Positions 50,874 through 59,840 of a stretch of DNA of 64,000 nt are shown here, in pieces; position 1 is the first letter of the stretch; every line of letters begins with the position of its first letter. A program made the position numbers and the translations under genes. Below the pieces are notes generated by a model. It saw nothing but the letters and a program-made list of their open reading frames with translations. It did not search any database and was not told the origin of the DNA. This DNA comes from Pseudomonadota bacterium (GTDB lineage: Bacteria; Pseudomonadota; Gammaproteobacteria; Steroidobacterales; Steroidobacteraceae), in the NCBI GenBank assembly GCA_023433515.1, contig JAEZCN010000160.1, positions 52,492-116,491 on the forward strand, given 5' to 3'.

Positions 50874-52640
50874 ATGCTCGAGGGGTTACACGACACGCCG
50901 CTGATCGCGATGCTGGCCATCGCGTTCGTGCTCGCATTGCTGTTCGGATTGCTGGCGAGCGCGCTCAAGGTGTCGCCCATCGTCGGCTACCTGGTCGCCG
51001 GCATCGCCGTCGGACCTTTCACGCCAGGATTCGTGGCCGATCCGCGCATCGCGAGCCAACTCGCGGAGATCGGCGTGATCCTGCTGATGTTCGGCGTCGG
51101 CCTGCATTTCTCGATCAAGGATCTCAGGGCGGTCAGATCGATAGCCCTGCCCGGCGCCGTCGCCCAGATCGTGACCGCCACCGTCATCGGCGTGGGGATC
51201 GGACATCTCTGGGGATGGACGTTCGGACAGGGACTCGTCTTCGGACTGTCGCTCTCGGTGGCCAGCACGGTCGTGCTGCTGCGCGCGCTCGAGGAGCGCA
51301 ATGCGCTGCAATCCTCGGAAGGCAAGATCGCGGTGGGCTGGCTGATCGTCGAAGACCTCGCGATGGTGCTCGCGCTGGTCCTGCTGCCGGCGCTGGCCCC
51401 GGCGCTGGGCGGCGACACCTCGGTCATTCGCGTTCCGGTGACCGCCTCCTCCACCTGGCTCACGCTCGTGCTCACGCTGTTCAAGGTCACGGTGTTCGTG
51501 GTGCTGGCGCTCGTGGTCGGCACGCGCGTCTTGCCCTGGTTGCTCATGCGCGTCACGCACACCGGGTCTCGCGAACTGTTCACGCTGTGTGTGCTCGCCA
51601 TCGCGCTCGGCATCGCGTACGGCTCGTCGGCTGCGTTCGGTGTGTCGTTCGCGCTGGGCGCGTTCTTCGCGGGCGTCATCCTTTCGGAGTCGGAGCTATC
51701 GCACCAGGCCGGCAACGATTCGCTGCCGCTCAAGGACGCGTTCGCGGTGCTGTTCTTCGTGTCGGTAGGAATGTTGTTCGATCCGGGCATCATGATCCGC
51801 GAACCTCTGGCGGTGCTCGCGGTGCTGGCCGTGATCATGGTGGGCAAGTCGCTCGCCGCATTCCTGATCGTGATCGCGTTCCGCCATCCGTTGCGCACCG
51901 CGCTGACGGTTTCGGCGAGCCTGGCGCAGATCGGCGAGTTCTCGTTCATCCTCGCGGGTCTCGGCCTGATGCTGGGCTTGTTGCCGCCCGAAGGCCGCGA
52001 TCTGATCCTCGCGGGCGCGCTGCTGTCGATCGCACTCAACCCGGTCACCTTCGCGGGGATCGCCCCGATGATGCGGTTCTTCAATTCATATCCCCGTCTG
52101 CGCGCGTTGCTCGAAAGGCGCGGCGCGGAACGGCATCGCACCCCGGTGGCGAGCGCGCACGCGCTGCGCGACCACGCGATCGTCGTCGGCTACGGCCGTG
52201 TCGGCGGCGCCATCGGACCCGTGCTGCACGAGCAGGGACTGCCGTTCTCCGTGATCGAACGCGACCACATCATGCTCGCGACCGCGCAGTCGCAATGCGT
52301 GCCCACCGTCGAAGGCGACGCCACCTCGCCCGCGATCCTGCGCGCCGCGGGCATCGCGCACGCGCGCCTGCTGGTGGTCGCGACGCCGGACGGCTTCCAG
52401 GCGCGGCGCATCGTCGAGGTCGCACGCACGCTGAATCCGACCATCGACATCGTGGTGCGTACCCACAAGGAAAGCGAGTTCGAGAAGCTCGAAATGCTCG
52501 GCGTAGGCCGTGTCGTGATGGGCGAGCGCGAACTCGCGCGCGGCATGCTGGAATATTCGCTGCGCAGTCTCGGCGTGCCGCCGGAGCGCGCTCGCGCGGT
52601 CGCGGGACGGGATACGCAGGTCAATCCGGAAGGCACCTAG
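50874..52640 (+). CDS. YbaL/KefB-type cation:proton antiporter (CPA2) with TrkA-N domain
   Basis: A 588-residue inner-membrane protein. Twelve or so helices make up residues 1-390 (FVLALLFGLLASALKVSPIVGYLVAGI, GVILLMFGVGLHF, SFALGAFFAGVILSESELS). A cytosolic Rossmann TrkA-N domain follows: AIVVGYGRVGGAIGPVL and VEGDATSPAIL. The layout and MLEGLHDTPLI start match the YbaL branch, thought to move K+ or H+ under redox or nucleotide control. The ATG at 50874 is preferred; an upstream extension is not conserved-looking. It is followed by corA in the same direction. Confidence 0.9.
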   Translation: MLEGLHDTPLIAMLAIAFVLALLFGLLASALKVSPIVGYLVAGIAVGPFTPGFVADPRIASQLAEIGVILLMFGVGLHFSIKDLRAVRSIALPGAVAQIVTATVIGVGIGHLWGWTFGQGLVFGLSLSVASTVVLLRALEERNALQSSEGKIAVGWLIVEDLAMVLALVLLPALAPALGGDTSVIRVPVTASSTWLTLVLTLFKVTVFVVLALVVGTRVLPWLLMRVTHTGSRELFTLCVLAIALGIAYGSSAAFGVSFALGAFFAGVILSESELSHQAGNDSLPLKDAFAVLFFVSVGMLFDPGIMIREPLAVLAVLAVIMVGKSLAAFLIVIAFRHPLRTALTVSASLAQIGEFSFILAGLGLMLGLLPPEGRDLILAGALLSIALNPVTFAGIAPMMRFFNSYPRLRALLERRGAERHRTPVASAHALRDHAIVVGYGRVGGAIGPVLHEQGLPFSVIERDHIMLATAQSQCVPTVEGDATSPAILRAAGIAHARLLVVATPDGFQARRIVEVARTLNPTIDIVVRTHKESEFEKLEMLGVGRVVMGERELARGMLEYSLRSLGVPPERARAVAGRDTQVNPEGT

Positions 52641-52702
52641 TACTGTCCGTATCACGAGGACGTCGCTGAAGACGGTAATTCGAACGAAGGGACACGCCCA
52701 CC

Positions 52703-53674
52703 ATGCTGATCAGCTGCGTCGCATACAAGGATGGCAGGAAGCTCGCCGACATCGCCGCCGAGGAGATCCGCGACTACGTGAACCAGCCGGGCATCCTGGT
52801 GTGGGTCGCGTTGCGTGACCCGGATGCCGACACGCTCGCACTGATGCAGACGCAGTTCGGCCTGCATTCCCTGGCGGTCGAGGACGCCCGTCACGGTCAC
52901 CAGCGTCCCAAGATCGAGGATTACGGTGACTCGCTGTTCGCGGTGCTGCACGTGGTGGAACCCGGCGATGACAACGAGCTGCGCACCGGGGAGGTCGCCG
53001 TGTTCGCGGGCCGCAACTACATACTGACCGTGCGCAGCCAGGCCGAGCGTGGATTCCAGGACGTGCGCACGCGCTGCGAACGCGAGCCGGAACTGCTGCG
53101 CATCGGCTCCGGATTCGTGCTTTATGCGCTGATCGATGCGGTGGTGGACCGCTATTTCCCACTGCTCGACCGGCTCGAGGAAGAGCTCGACCGGGTCGAG
53201 GAACGACTGTTCGTGGAGGACAGCTCGCCACGCGCGAATATCCAGGCGCTCTACGAACTCAAGAATCGCCTGACGACGGTCAAACACGCGGTAGGTCCGT
53301 TGCTCGAGGCCATCTCCAACCTGTCCGGCGCGCGCGTGCCGGCGCTGTGCGCGGACCTGCGCGATTACTTCCGCGACATCTACGATCACCTGCTGCGCCT
53401 CAACACGGCGATCGAATCCATCCGCGACTCGGTCGTCACGGCGATCTCGGTGAACCTCTCGATGGTCTCGCTGCAGGAGAACGAGACCATGAAACGACTG
53501 GCGGCCTACGCCGCGCTGATCGGCGTGCCGACACTGATCGCCGGCATCTACGGCATGAACTTCCAACACATGCCGGAGCTGTCGTGGAAGTACGGCTACC
53601 TCGCGGCCATCGCCGCGATGATCGGCGTGGACCTGTACATCTTCTTCCGGTTGCGCAAGGCGAAATGGTTGTGA
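52703..53674 (+). CDS. corA: CorA-family magnesium/divalent metal transporter
   Basis: A 323-residue inner-membrane channel. A large N-terminal cytosolic domain (LAVEDARHGHQRPKIEDYGD, the family's ED-x-x-x-x-x-QRPK motif) leads to a long stalk helix and two C-terminal helices with the YGMNF selectivity motif, ending RLRKAKWL. It takes up Mg2+, with Co2+ or Ni2+ as alternatives in related proteins. Gene order ybaL-type antiporter, corA, modB, modC is co-directional with short gaps. Confidence 0.93.
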   Translation: MLISCVAYKDGRKLADIAAEEIRDYVNQPGILVWVALRDPDADTLALMQTQFGLHSLAVEDARHGHQRPKIEDYGDSLFAVLHVVEPGDDNELRTGEVAVFAGRNYILTVRSQAERGFQDVRTRCEREPELLRIGSGFVLYALIDAVVDRYFPLLDRLEEELDRVEERLFVEDSSPRANIQALYELKNRLTTVKHAVGPLLEAISNLSGARVPALCADLRDYFRDIYDHLLRLNTAIESIRDSVVTAISVNLSMVSLQENETMKRLAAYAALIGVPTLIAGIYGMNFQHMPELSWKYGYLAAIAAMIGVDLYIFFRLRKAKWL

Positions 53675-53708
53675 GGGCGGCGCTGTTTCGGGCGGTATAC
53701 TGCGCGCG

Positions 53709-54398
53709 ATGTTGTCCCCCGCGGAAACCGAAGCCCTCACGCTGAGCCTGTCCGTCGCGGCGCGCAGCGTCGTCTTCAATCTTCCGCTCGCGGTGCTGGT
53801 CGCGTGGCTGCTCACGCGCACGCGGTTCGCCGGGCGCACGCTGTTCGACGCATTCGTGCACCTGCCGCTGGTATTGCCGCCGGTGGTCGTGGGCTATCTA
53901 CTGCTCGTGCTGTTCGGCGTGCGCGGGCCGATCGGTGGGTGGCTGCACGAGAACTTCGGCATCCAGCTCGCCTTCACGGGCACGGGCGCCGCGCTCGCGA
54001 CGGCCGTGATGTCGTTTCCGCTCGTGGTGCGCTCGATCCGCATTTCGCTCGAGACGGTCGATCGCGGACTCGAAGATGCCGCGCGCACGCTCGGCGCGGG
54101 GCCCGTCGACCGGTTTTTCTCGGTCACGCTGCCCTTGATCGCTCCGGGAATCCTCGCCGGCGCCATCATCGCATTCGCCGCCGGTCTCGGGGAATTCGGC
54201 GCGGTGATCACGTTCGCGTCCAACATTCCGGGCGAGACACGCACACTGCCGCTCGCGTTGTACACGGCCCTGCAGACTCCCGACGGCGACGCACTCGCTG
54301 CGCGACTCGCGCTCATCTCGTTTTCGCTCGGACTCGCGGGATTGCTCGCCTCGGAGTTCATCGCGCGGCGCCTGCGCCGGCGGCTCGGGCGCGCCTGA
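53709..54398 (+). CDS. modB: Molybdate ABC transporter permease ModB
   Basis: A 229-residue inner-membrane permease with five to six helices. Features are LPLVLPPVVVGYLLLVLFG, RSIRISLETVDRGLEDAARTLGAGPVDRFFSVTLPL (the EAA loop, shown by E-D-A-A-x-x-x-G) and AFAAGLGEFGAVITFASNIPGETRTLPLALY, the ModB hallmark. It would form the channel for molybdate or tungstate. The stop overlaps modC by one base. No modA is adjacent: corA lies 34 bases upstream. Confidence 0.9.
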   Translation: MLSPAETEALTLSLSVAARSVVFNLPLAVLVAWLLTRTRFAGRTLFDAFVHLPLVLPPVVVGYLLLVLFGVRGPIGGWLHENFGIQLAFTGTGAALATAVMSFPLVVRSIRISLETVDRGLEDAARTLGAGPVDRFFSVTLPLIAPGILAGAIIAFAAGLGEFGAVITFASNIPGETRTLPLALYTALQTPDGDALAARLALISFSLGLAGLLASEFIARRLRRRLGRA

Positions 54399-55498
54399 TG
54401 CTCTCCGTCCAACTGGCGAAACGCCGCGGCGATTTCCGCCTCGACATCGAATTCAGCGCGCCGACGCCCGGCGTCACCGCGCTGTTCGGCCGCTCGGGCT
54501 GCGGCAAGTCGACCGCCATCGCGCTGATTGCCGGGTTGATGTCGCCCGATGCGGGACGCGTGCAGATCGGCGACGAGGTGTTGCTCGACACGGCACGCGG
54601 CATCGACGTGGATGCGCGTCATCGCCGGATCGGCGTCGTGTTCCAGGACGCGCGGCTGTTCCCGCACCTCGACGTGCGCGGCAATCTCGAATACGGACTG
54701 AAACGGCTGCCGCGCACGGCGCCGCGGCCGATCCGCTTCGACGACGTGGTCCAGCTATTGGGGCTCGACACTTTGCTGGCTCGTCGCGCGCATGAATTGT
54801 CGGGCGGCGAGAAACAGCGCGTGTCGTTAGGCCGCGCGCTGCTGCGCCAGCCGCGGCTGCTGCTGCTCGACGAACCGCTCGCTTCGCTCGATGCCGCGCG
54901 ACGCGAAGAGGTTCTGCCATGGCTCGAACGGCTGCGTGACGGTTTCGCCATACCGATCGTCTACGTGAGCCATCAGTTCGATGAGGTCCTGAGGCTCGCG
55001 ACCCGGGTCGTATTGCTCGGTGCGGGGCGCGCGCTCGCGCACGGCGACCTCGCGACGGTGAGCCGCGACCCGGCGCTGCGCGCCATCGTGGGTCCGGACG
55101 CGGTCGGCGCGGTGGTCGCGGGCGTCGTCGAAAAGATCAACGGCGGCGGCCTTGCGCAGATTCGTATCGGCGATGTCTTGCTCAACGTGGAACATGAAGC
55201 GGCCGTGATCGGTCAGCGGATCCAGATCCAGGTCCTGGCGCGCGACGTCATGCTCGCGACCGAATCGCCGAGAGGGCTGTCGGTGCGCAACGCGGTGTCC
55301 GCGCGCGTCGTATCGGTCGCGCCGGACGTCGGCCGCGCCGTGCTCGTCGAGCTCGACATCGGCCGCGCGGCGACGCTGTTGGCGCGCATCACCGCGGGCG
55401 CGGCGCAGGAACTCGGGATCGCGGCGGGCATGCAGGTCTGGGCGCTCATCAAAGCGGTCTCCCTGCGCGGGCACGTGTTCAACGTGCCAGCGCATTGA
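54398..55498 (+). CDS. modC: Molybdate ABC transporter ATP-binding protein ModC
   Basis: A 366-residue ATPase. Walker A is GRSGCGKST near residue 30, Q-loop FQDARLFPHL, signature LSGGEKQRVSLGRA, Walker B LLLLDEPLAS and H-loop YVSHQFDEVL. The C-terminal ~130 residues form a molybdate-binding TOBE domain (VVEKINGGG, TAGAAQELGIAAGMQVWALIKAVSL). It powers ModB. TGATG links the two. The last 20 bases overlap, on the opposite strand, the end of a small peptide gene. Confidence 0.93.
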   Translation: MLSVQLAKRRGDFRLDIEFSAPTPGVTALFGRSGCGKSTAIALIAGLMSPDAGRVQIGDEVLLDTARGIDVDARHRRIGVVFQDARLFPHLDVRGNLEYGLKRLPRTAPRPIRFDDVVQLLGLDTLLARRAHELSGGEKQRVSLGRALLRQPRLLLLDEPLASLDAARREEVLPWLERLRDGFAIPIVYVSHQFDEVLRLATRVVLLGAGRALAHGDLATVSRDPALRAIVGPDAVGAVVAGVVEKINGGGLAQIRIGDVLLNVEHEAAVIGQRIQIQVLARDVMLATESPRGLSVRNAVSARVVSVAPDVGRAVLVELDIGRAATLLARITAGAAQELGIAAGMQVWALIKAVSLRGHVFNVPAH

Positions 55499-55595
55499 CG
55501 ACGGGGAGATACTCGATGGTGGCCGCGAGCGCCGCCACCACCCCAAAGGCCGCCAGCCCGAAGCTGGCGTTTCTAACTATCTTCTCGATGCACAT
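55479..55595 (-). CDS. 38-aa membrane peptide, antisense to the modC end
   Basis: ATG at 55595 with GGAGTAACCGAC ahead of it encodes MCIEKIVRNASFGLAAFGVV and then AALAATIEYLPVVNALAR. One hydrophobic helix with a short basic/acidic N-terminus is predicted. The stop lies 20 bases inside the modC end on the other strand. The good ribosome-binding site, regular codon use and single-helix design support a real small protein; its function is unknown. It lies downstream of the LysR gene in the same direction. Confidence 0.5.
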   Translation of the reverse strand: MCIEKIVRNASFGLAAFGVVAALAATIEYLPVVNALAR

Positions 55596-55699
55596 GTCGG
55601 TTACTCCGAAAGAGTGAAGAACATGTGCGCATGCTGCGCGCCGCCGCGCGAATCAACAAACGGCGTGCGTGAATCCGGTATCAGGAAAACTTAAGTACT

Positions 55700-56650
55700 T
55701 CAGGCGCTCTTCTTGCCCTTGATCGGGTTGACCTTTTTCTCGAACAGCGAATGCGGCTTGGGGAAGGATTTCGCCATGTCGAAGATCCAGTCGCGGAAGC
55801 GCCGCACCTTGGGCATGACGAGATAGGGCTCGGGACACACGAAGAAGTAGGAGAAACGGAACGGCAGCATCGCATCGCCGGCCAGCACGACGCGTCCCTG
55901 CTCCAGGGCGCGCTGCACCAGCGACCAGCGGGCGAGCGCGAAGCCGATGCCCTCTTCCGCCGCCGCGATGACGCCGGCGGAGTCGTCGATGATGGGCGCG
56001 CGCGCCAGCCAGCTGCCTTCCTGGCCTTTCTCTATCCAGGCCTGCCAGGGTTCGTCGTCACTGCCGAGCAACGGGAAATTCTGCAGATCCTGGCCACGGG
56101 GAACCGGCCCGTACTTGGCGAGCAGCGCCGGCGAGGCAATCGGGATGACCCATTCGTCGAGCAGCTTTTCCACGTACAGGCCGGACCAGCGCCCCAGCCC
56201 CATGCGAATGGCGACGTGCATTTCGGAGCGCGAGAAGTCGACCGGATCCCGGCCGGTGTGGAAGCGCAATTCGACGCCCGTATCGAGCGCGTTGAAGCCG
56301 CCGATGCGGGGCAGCAGCCAGCGCTGCAGGAACGATGACAACAAGGTGACCTGCAGCGGACCTTCGGAGCGGTGCTGCTTGAGGTGCTGCATCGAGGCCT
56401 CGAGTTCGTCGAGTCCGCGGCGCACGCCGGGCAGCAACTGCTGGCCCTCCGCTGTCAGCTCGATGCGTCGCCCCGAGCGCTTGAAGAGCTGCACCTGCAG
56501 ATAGTCCTCGAGCGACTTGACCTGCTGGCTGACCGCCGCGGGCGTCACGTGCAGCGCTTCGGCGGCATCGGCGAACGACAGGCGGGAGGCCACCGCCTCG
56601 AATACGCGCAGTGCGTTCAATGGCAGCCGGGCATAAGCGGTCGACGACAC
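55700..56650 (-). CDS. LysR-family regulator, GcvA-like
   Basis: A 316-residue regulator. The helix-turn-helix is LPLNALRVFEAVASRLSFADAAEALHVTPAAVSQQV (given in pieces: SFADAAEALHVT and PAAVSQQVKSLED). Substrate-binding domain elements include SSFLQRWLLPRIGGF and DDSAGVIAAAEEGIGFALAR, typical of the GcvA group. The C-terminus is Lys-rich (VNPIKGKKSA). I start at GTG 56650 with AAGGA eight bases ahead; a GTG 51 bases upstream lacks such a site. The target is unknown; the divergent small gene at 56751 and the sulfur genes beyond are candidates. Confidence 0.85.
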   Translation of the reverse strand: MSSTAYARLPLNALRVFEAVASRLSFADAAEALHVTPAAVSQQVKSLEDYLQVQLFKRSGRRIELTAEGQQLLPGVRRGLDELEASMQHLKQHRSEGPLQVTLLSSFLQRWLLPRIGGFNALDTGVELRFHTGRDPVDFSRSEMHVAIRMGLGRWSGLYVEKLLDEWVIPIASPALLAKYGPVPRGQDLQNFPLLGSDDEPWQAWIEKGQEGSWLARAPIIDDSAGVIAAAEEGIGFALARWSLVQRALEQGRVVLAGDAMLPFRFSYFFVCPEPYLVMPKVRRFRDWIFDMAKSFPKPHSLFEKKVNPIKGKKSA

Positions 56651-56750
56651 GTCAGATTTCCTTATGGGCGCTTCAGATAGCGCATTTGTTCGTCCGGGCA
56701 CTCTAGCTCAGATTGTGCCCATGGCAACTTCGCCGATGGAGACACTTAAT

Positions 56751-57041
56751 ATGAGCACCCGCAACTGCATTCCCGGCACCGTCGAGGCCCGCCTCGGAGC
56801 GCGACTGTCGCCGTTTGCCGGCAACCCGGTACCCCTCGAGGACCTGGACGTCGAGGCGTCCCTGAACCTATCTTCGCGCGAGGCCGCGAACGACGATCGC
56901 CGCCTGCGCCTGTCGCTGGTCAACGATCTCAAACTACTGTTCGCCGCGCTCGGTGCGGGCGGCAGCGCCGTACCGATGGGCGACAACAGCCGCTCAGCGC
57001 GGCTGCTGGCGAATTACGCGGCGTCTCTTCGAGACAGGTGA
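56751..57041 (+). CDS. Hypothetical protein, 96 aa
   Basis: A 96-residue protein starting MSTRNCIPGTVEARLGARLS, with GGAG nine bases before the ATG; ATGs at 56721 and 56736 are alternatives. The C-terminal half is helical (LRLSLVNDLKLLFAALGAGG). There is no signal peptide. I recognise no family. It is divergent from the LysR gene and precedes the porin gene by 156 bases. It is a modest coding candidate. Confidence 0.45.
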   Translation: MSTRNCIPGTVEARLGARLSPFAGNPVPLEDLDVEASLNLSSREAANDDRRLRLSLVNDLKLLFAALGAGGSAVPMGDNSRSARLLANYAASLRDR

Positions 57042-57050
57042 ACGAACAGG

Positions 57051-57063
57051 GGGCCTGGCACCC
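57051..57063. repeat. Degenerate GGTGCCTGGCACC-type palindrome
   Basis: GGGCCTGGCACCC lies ten bases after the stop of the small gene at 57041. It looks like the palindrome at 60823-60835 with one T missing in the left arm. It may be a decayed REP-like unit or part of a terminator. Confidence 0.35.
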
Positions 57064-57071
57064 TCTTAATC

Positions 57072-57085
57072 TTATATCGGTATAA
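57072..57085. promoter_or_regulatory. TTATA-TCGG-TATAA inverted repeat upstream of the porin gene
   Basis: A 5-bp inverted repeat in an unusually AT-rich spot, about 115 bases before the porin start. Its placement in front of a sulfate-acquisition unit makes a CysB-type operator or the core promoter possible. No direct evidence links it to a protein. Confidence 0.35.
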
Positions 57086-57197
57086 CCACAAATTCCGGGC
57101 CGTAACCGCCTCGTCACCGCGACACGACTGACCCCGTTACCCCCGCCTTTCTACGCTTCCCTGGCCTTGTGGCACACACGAAACCAGGAGAACGAGA

Positions 57198-58634
57198 GTG
57201 AAAATCAGACGTGCGGCAGCGCAAGCCTCCATTGCGGCGCTGCTGCCTTTTGCGGGAGTCGCGCTGGCGCAGGCGCCGGACGCCTCGAGCGCCGATAACG
57301 ACCTGCGGCGCGAAATCGAAGATCAGAAGCAGCGCCTGGCGATCCTCGAGCGCAAGCTCGAGCTCACCGAAGAAGCCGCGAAGTCTGCCGCAAGCAGCAC
57401 GCCGAAGGTCACCGCCAACGCCACGCAGTTCCGGATCAGCTCGGCTGACGGCGCCAACTCCGTGCGCATCCGCGGCACGCTGCATGCCGACTATCGCGCC
57501 TACGGCGGCGATTCGGTGCCGGAGACCGCGGACACGTTCATCCTGCGCCGCGTGCGCCCGACCATCGAAGGCACATTCGGCAACATCTACGACTTCCGTT
57601 TCACCCCGGATTTCGGCGGTGGCAAGAGCGCCCTCATTGACGCCTACGTCGCCGCGCGCTTCAATCCCGCCGCGGCCGTGACGGTCGGCAAGTTCAAGGC
57701 GCCCGTGGGTCTCGAACGCCTGCAAAGCGGCGCCGACCTGCGCTTCATCGAGCGCGGACTGCCGACCCACCTCGTGCCGAACCGCGATCTTGGCATCCAG
57801 CTTTCGGGCGACCTGAAAGGGGGAGCGATCGCTTACCAGGTGGGCTACTTCAACGGCGTCACGGACGGCGGCAGCAGCGACAGCCTGCCGAGCCCGGACG
57901 TCGAATCCGACACCGCCGGCGATTTCGCCGCGCGCGTGTTCCTCCAGCCGTTCCGGGACTCCGACAGCTTCGCCCTGCGAGGCCTCGGCTTCGGCGTCGG
58001 CGCGACCTGGCAGGACGTGGACGGCGCGGCCACCCGCACCTATCTACCGGGATACCGCTCGCCCGGCCAGCAGAGCATCTTCGCCTACCGGGCGAACACC
58101 GCGACGGGCACCACCCCCAACAACGCGACGTACGCCGACGGCGAGCGCGTGCGCCTGGCTCCGCAGCTCTACTACTCGTACAACCAGTTCAGCCTGCTCG
58201 GTGAATGGACCCAGGTGGAACAGGACGTGTCGCGCAACGTCGGCGGCACAGTCCGCTCGGACTCGTTGACCAACACCGCGTGGCAGGCGCAGTTCGCGTG
58301 GTTCCTGACGGGTGAAGACCAGGCGTTCCGCGGCTTCAAGCCGAAGAGCACCTACCGTCCCGGCAAGGATGGCAGCGGTGCGTTCGAACTGGTCGCGCGC
58401 TACCACGTGCTCGACGTCGACAACGACGCCTTCACGGGCGGCGCGGCTTCCTTTGCGAATCCGCTGACGGCGGTCAGCAAGGCGACCGCCTATGGTGTCG
58501 GCCTCAACTGGTATCCGTGGAACACCGTGAAGCTGTCGATCAACTACGAACTGACCGAGTTCGAGGGCGGCGCCGCGACCGGCGACCGCGCCGACGAACA
58601 GGCGTTGCTCTCGCGCTTCGCCATCAACTTCTGA
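57198..58634 (+). CDS. OprO/OprP-family phosphate-selective-type porin
   Basis: A 478-residue outer-membrane porin. Signal peptide LLPFAGVALAQA, then an N-terminal coiled coil (LRREIEDQKQRLAILERKLE), as in OprO/OprP trimers. The barrel follows: ILRRVRPTIEGTFGNIYDFRF, TVGKFKAPVGLERLQSG, ending LLSRFAINF with terminal Phe. Family porins take up phosphate or pyrophosphate; next to a sulfate-binding protein this copy may instead pass sulfate or another oxyanion (inference). GTG start at 57198 with AGGAG. The sbp gene follows 18 bases later. Confidence 0.9.
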   Translation: MKIRRAAAQASIAALLPFAGVALAQAPDASSADNDLRREIEDQKQRLAILERKLELTEEAAKSAASSTPKVTANATQFRISSADGANSVRIRGTLHADYRAYGGDSVPETADTFILRRVRPTIEGTFGNIYDFRFTPDFGGGKSALIDAYVAARFNPAAAVTVGKFKAPVGLERLQSGADLRFIERGLPTHLVPNRDLGIQLSGDLKGGAIAYQVGYFNGVTDGGSSDSLPSPDVESDTAGDFAARVFLQPFRDSDSFALRGLGFGVGATWQDVDGAATRTYLPGYRSPGQQSIFAYRANTATGTTPNNATYADGERVRLAPQLYYSYNQFSLLGEWTQVEQDVSRNVGGTVRSDSLTNTAWQAQFAWFLTGEDQAFRGFKPKSTYRPGKDGSGAFELVARYHVLDVDNDAFTGGAASFANPLTAVSKATAYGVGLNWYPWNTVKLSINYELTEFEGGAATGDRADEQALLSRFAINF

Positions 58635-58652
58635 GCATTGGAGACCAAGGAC

Positions 58653-59672
58653 ATGAATCGATCGAACTGGAATCGCCGGCTGCTGCTTGCCATCGCAAGC
58701 GCGGTATTCATCGGCGGCGCGGCTACCTCCGCGCAGGCCGCCGAAGTCACGCTGCTCAACGTGTCGTACGACCCGACCCGCGAGCTGTACGTCGACTTCA
58801 ACAAGGCTTTCGCCGAGTACTGGAAGAAGAAGACCGGCGACACGGTGACCGTCCGGCAGTCGCACGGCGGCTCGGGCCGCCAGGCGCGCTCGGTGATCGA
58901 CGGCCTCGCGGCCGACGTCGTGACGCTGGCGCTCGCGGGCGACATCGACGCGATCGCGACGAACGGCAAGTTGCTGCCCGTCAACTGGGAAGAGCGCCTT
59001 CCGAACAACTCGGCGCCCTACACATCCACTATTGTTTTTCTCGTCCGCAAGGGCAACCCGAAGAACATCAAGGACTGGGGCGACCTCGTGAAGCCGGGTG
59101 TCAGCGTGGTCACGCCGAATCCGAAGACCTCGGGCGGCGCGCGCTGGAACTACCTCGCGGGCTGGGCCTGGGCGCTCAAGCAGCCGGGCGGCAGCGAGGC
59201 CACGGCGAAAGACTACGTGCGCAAGCTGTTCAAGAACGTGCCGGTGCTCGACACCGGGGCGCGCGGCTCGCTCACGACCTTCGCCCAGCGCAACATCGGC
59301 GACGTGTTCATCTCGTGGGAGAACGAAGCCTGGCTCGCGACCCAGGAGCTCGGCGTCGGCAAGTTCGAGATCGTGATCCCGTCGATCAGCATCCTCGCCG
59401 AGCCTTCGGTGGCGGTGGTCGACAAGGTGGTCCTGCGCCGCGGCACCCGCACGGTGGCCGAGGAGTACCTCAAGTACCTGTACACGCCGGAAGGCCAGGA
59501 AATCGCGGCGCGCAACTACTACCGCCCGCGCGACCCGCAGGTGGCCGCGAAGCACCAGGAGCTGTTCCCGAAGCTGGAGCTCGTGACCATCAAGGATTTC
59601 GGCGGCTGGGCCAAGGCGCAGAAGGTTCACTTCGGCGACGGCGGCATCTTCGATGATATCTACGCGCGTTGA
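58653..59672 (+). CDS. sbp: Sulfate ABC transporter substrate-binding protein
   Basis: A 339-residue periplasmic protein. The signal peptide ends AATSAQA; the mature protein reads [20 protein letters not shown], then [25 protein letters not shown] and [16 protein letters not shown], the sulfate/thiosulfate-binding signatures of Sbp/CysP. It delivers sulfate to a CysTWA permease, absent from the window. The ATG at 58653 is chosen for its signal peptide and AAGGA site. It is in operon with the porin and followed by the CysB-type regulator. A close paralogue lies at 63042-64000. Confidence 0.93.
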   Translation: MNRSNWNRRLLLAIASAVFIGGAATSAQAAEVTLLNVSYDPTRELYVDFNKAFAEYWKKKTGDTVTVRQSHGGSGRQARSVIDGLAADVVTLALAGDIDAIATNGKLLPVNWEERLPNNSAPYTSTIVFLVRKGNPKNIKDWGDLVKPGVSVVTPNPKTSGGARWNYLAGWAWALKQPGGSEATAKDYVRKLFKNVPVLDTGARGSLTTFAQRNIGDVFISWENEAWLATQELGVGKFEIVIPSISILAEPSVAVVDKVVLRRGTRTVAEEYLKYLYTPEGQEIAARNYYRPRDPQVAAKHQELFPKLELVTIKDFGGWAKAQKVHFGDGGIFDDIYAR

Positions 59673-59840
59673 TGCCCATCCGGCATGGACGCATGACGAT
59701 TAGTTAGTGGGTGCGCGGCAGGACGCCGCGTACTCTCTCGATCCGGGCCGCGGAGACGGTGAGGGGAATGAATCGCCCCCCTCGACGATTTCGCCCTCGC
59801 CGTCTTCGATGGCCCACCAGACAGGGACTCGCTCCGCCCC

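Noticed and set aside
58044..59630. Minus-strand frame opposite the porin and sulfate-binding genes
   Set aside because: Runs across two well-supported genes and has no domain.
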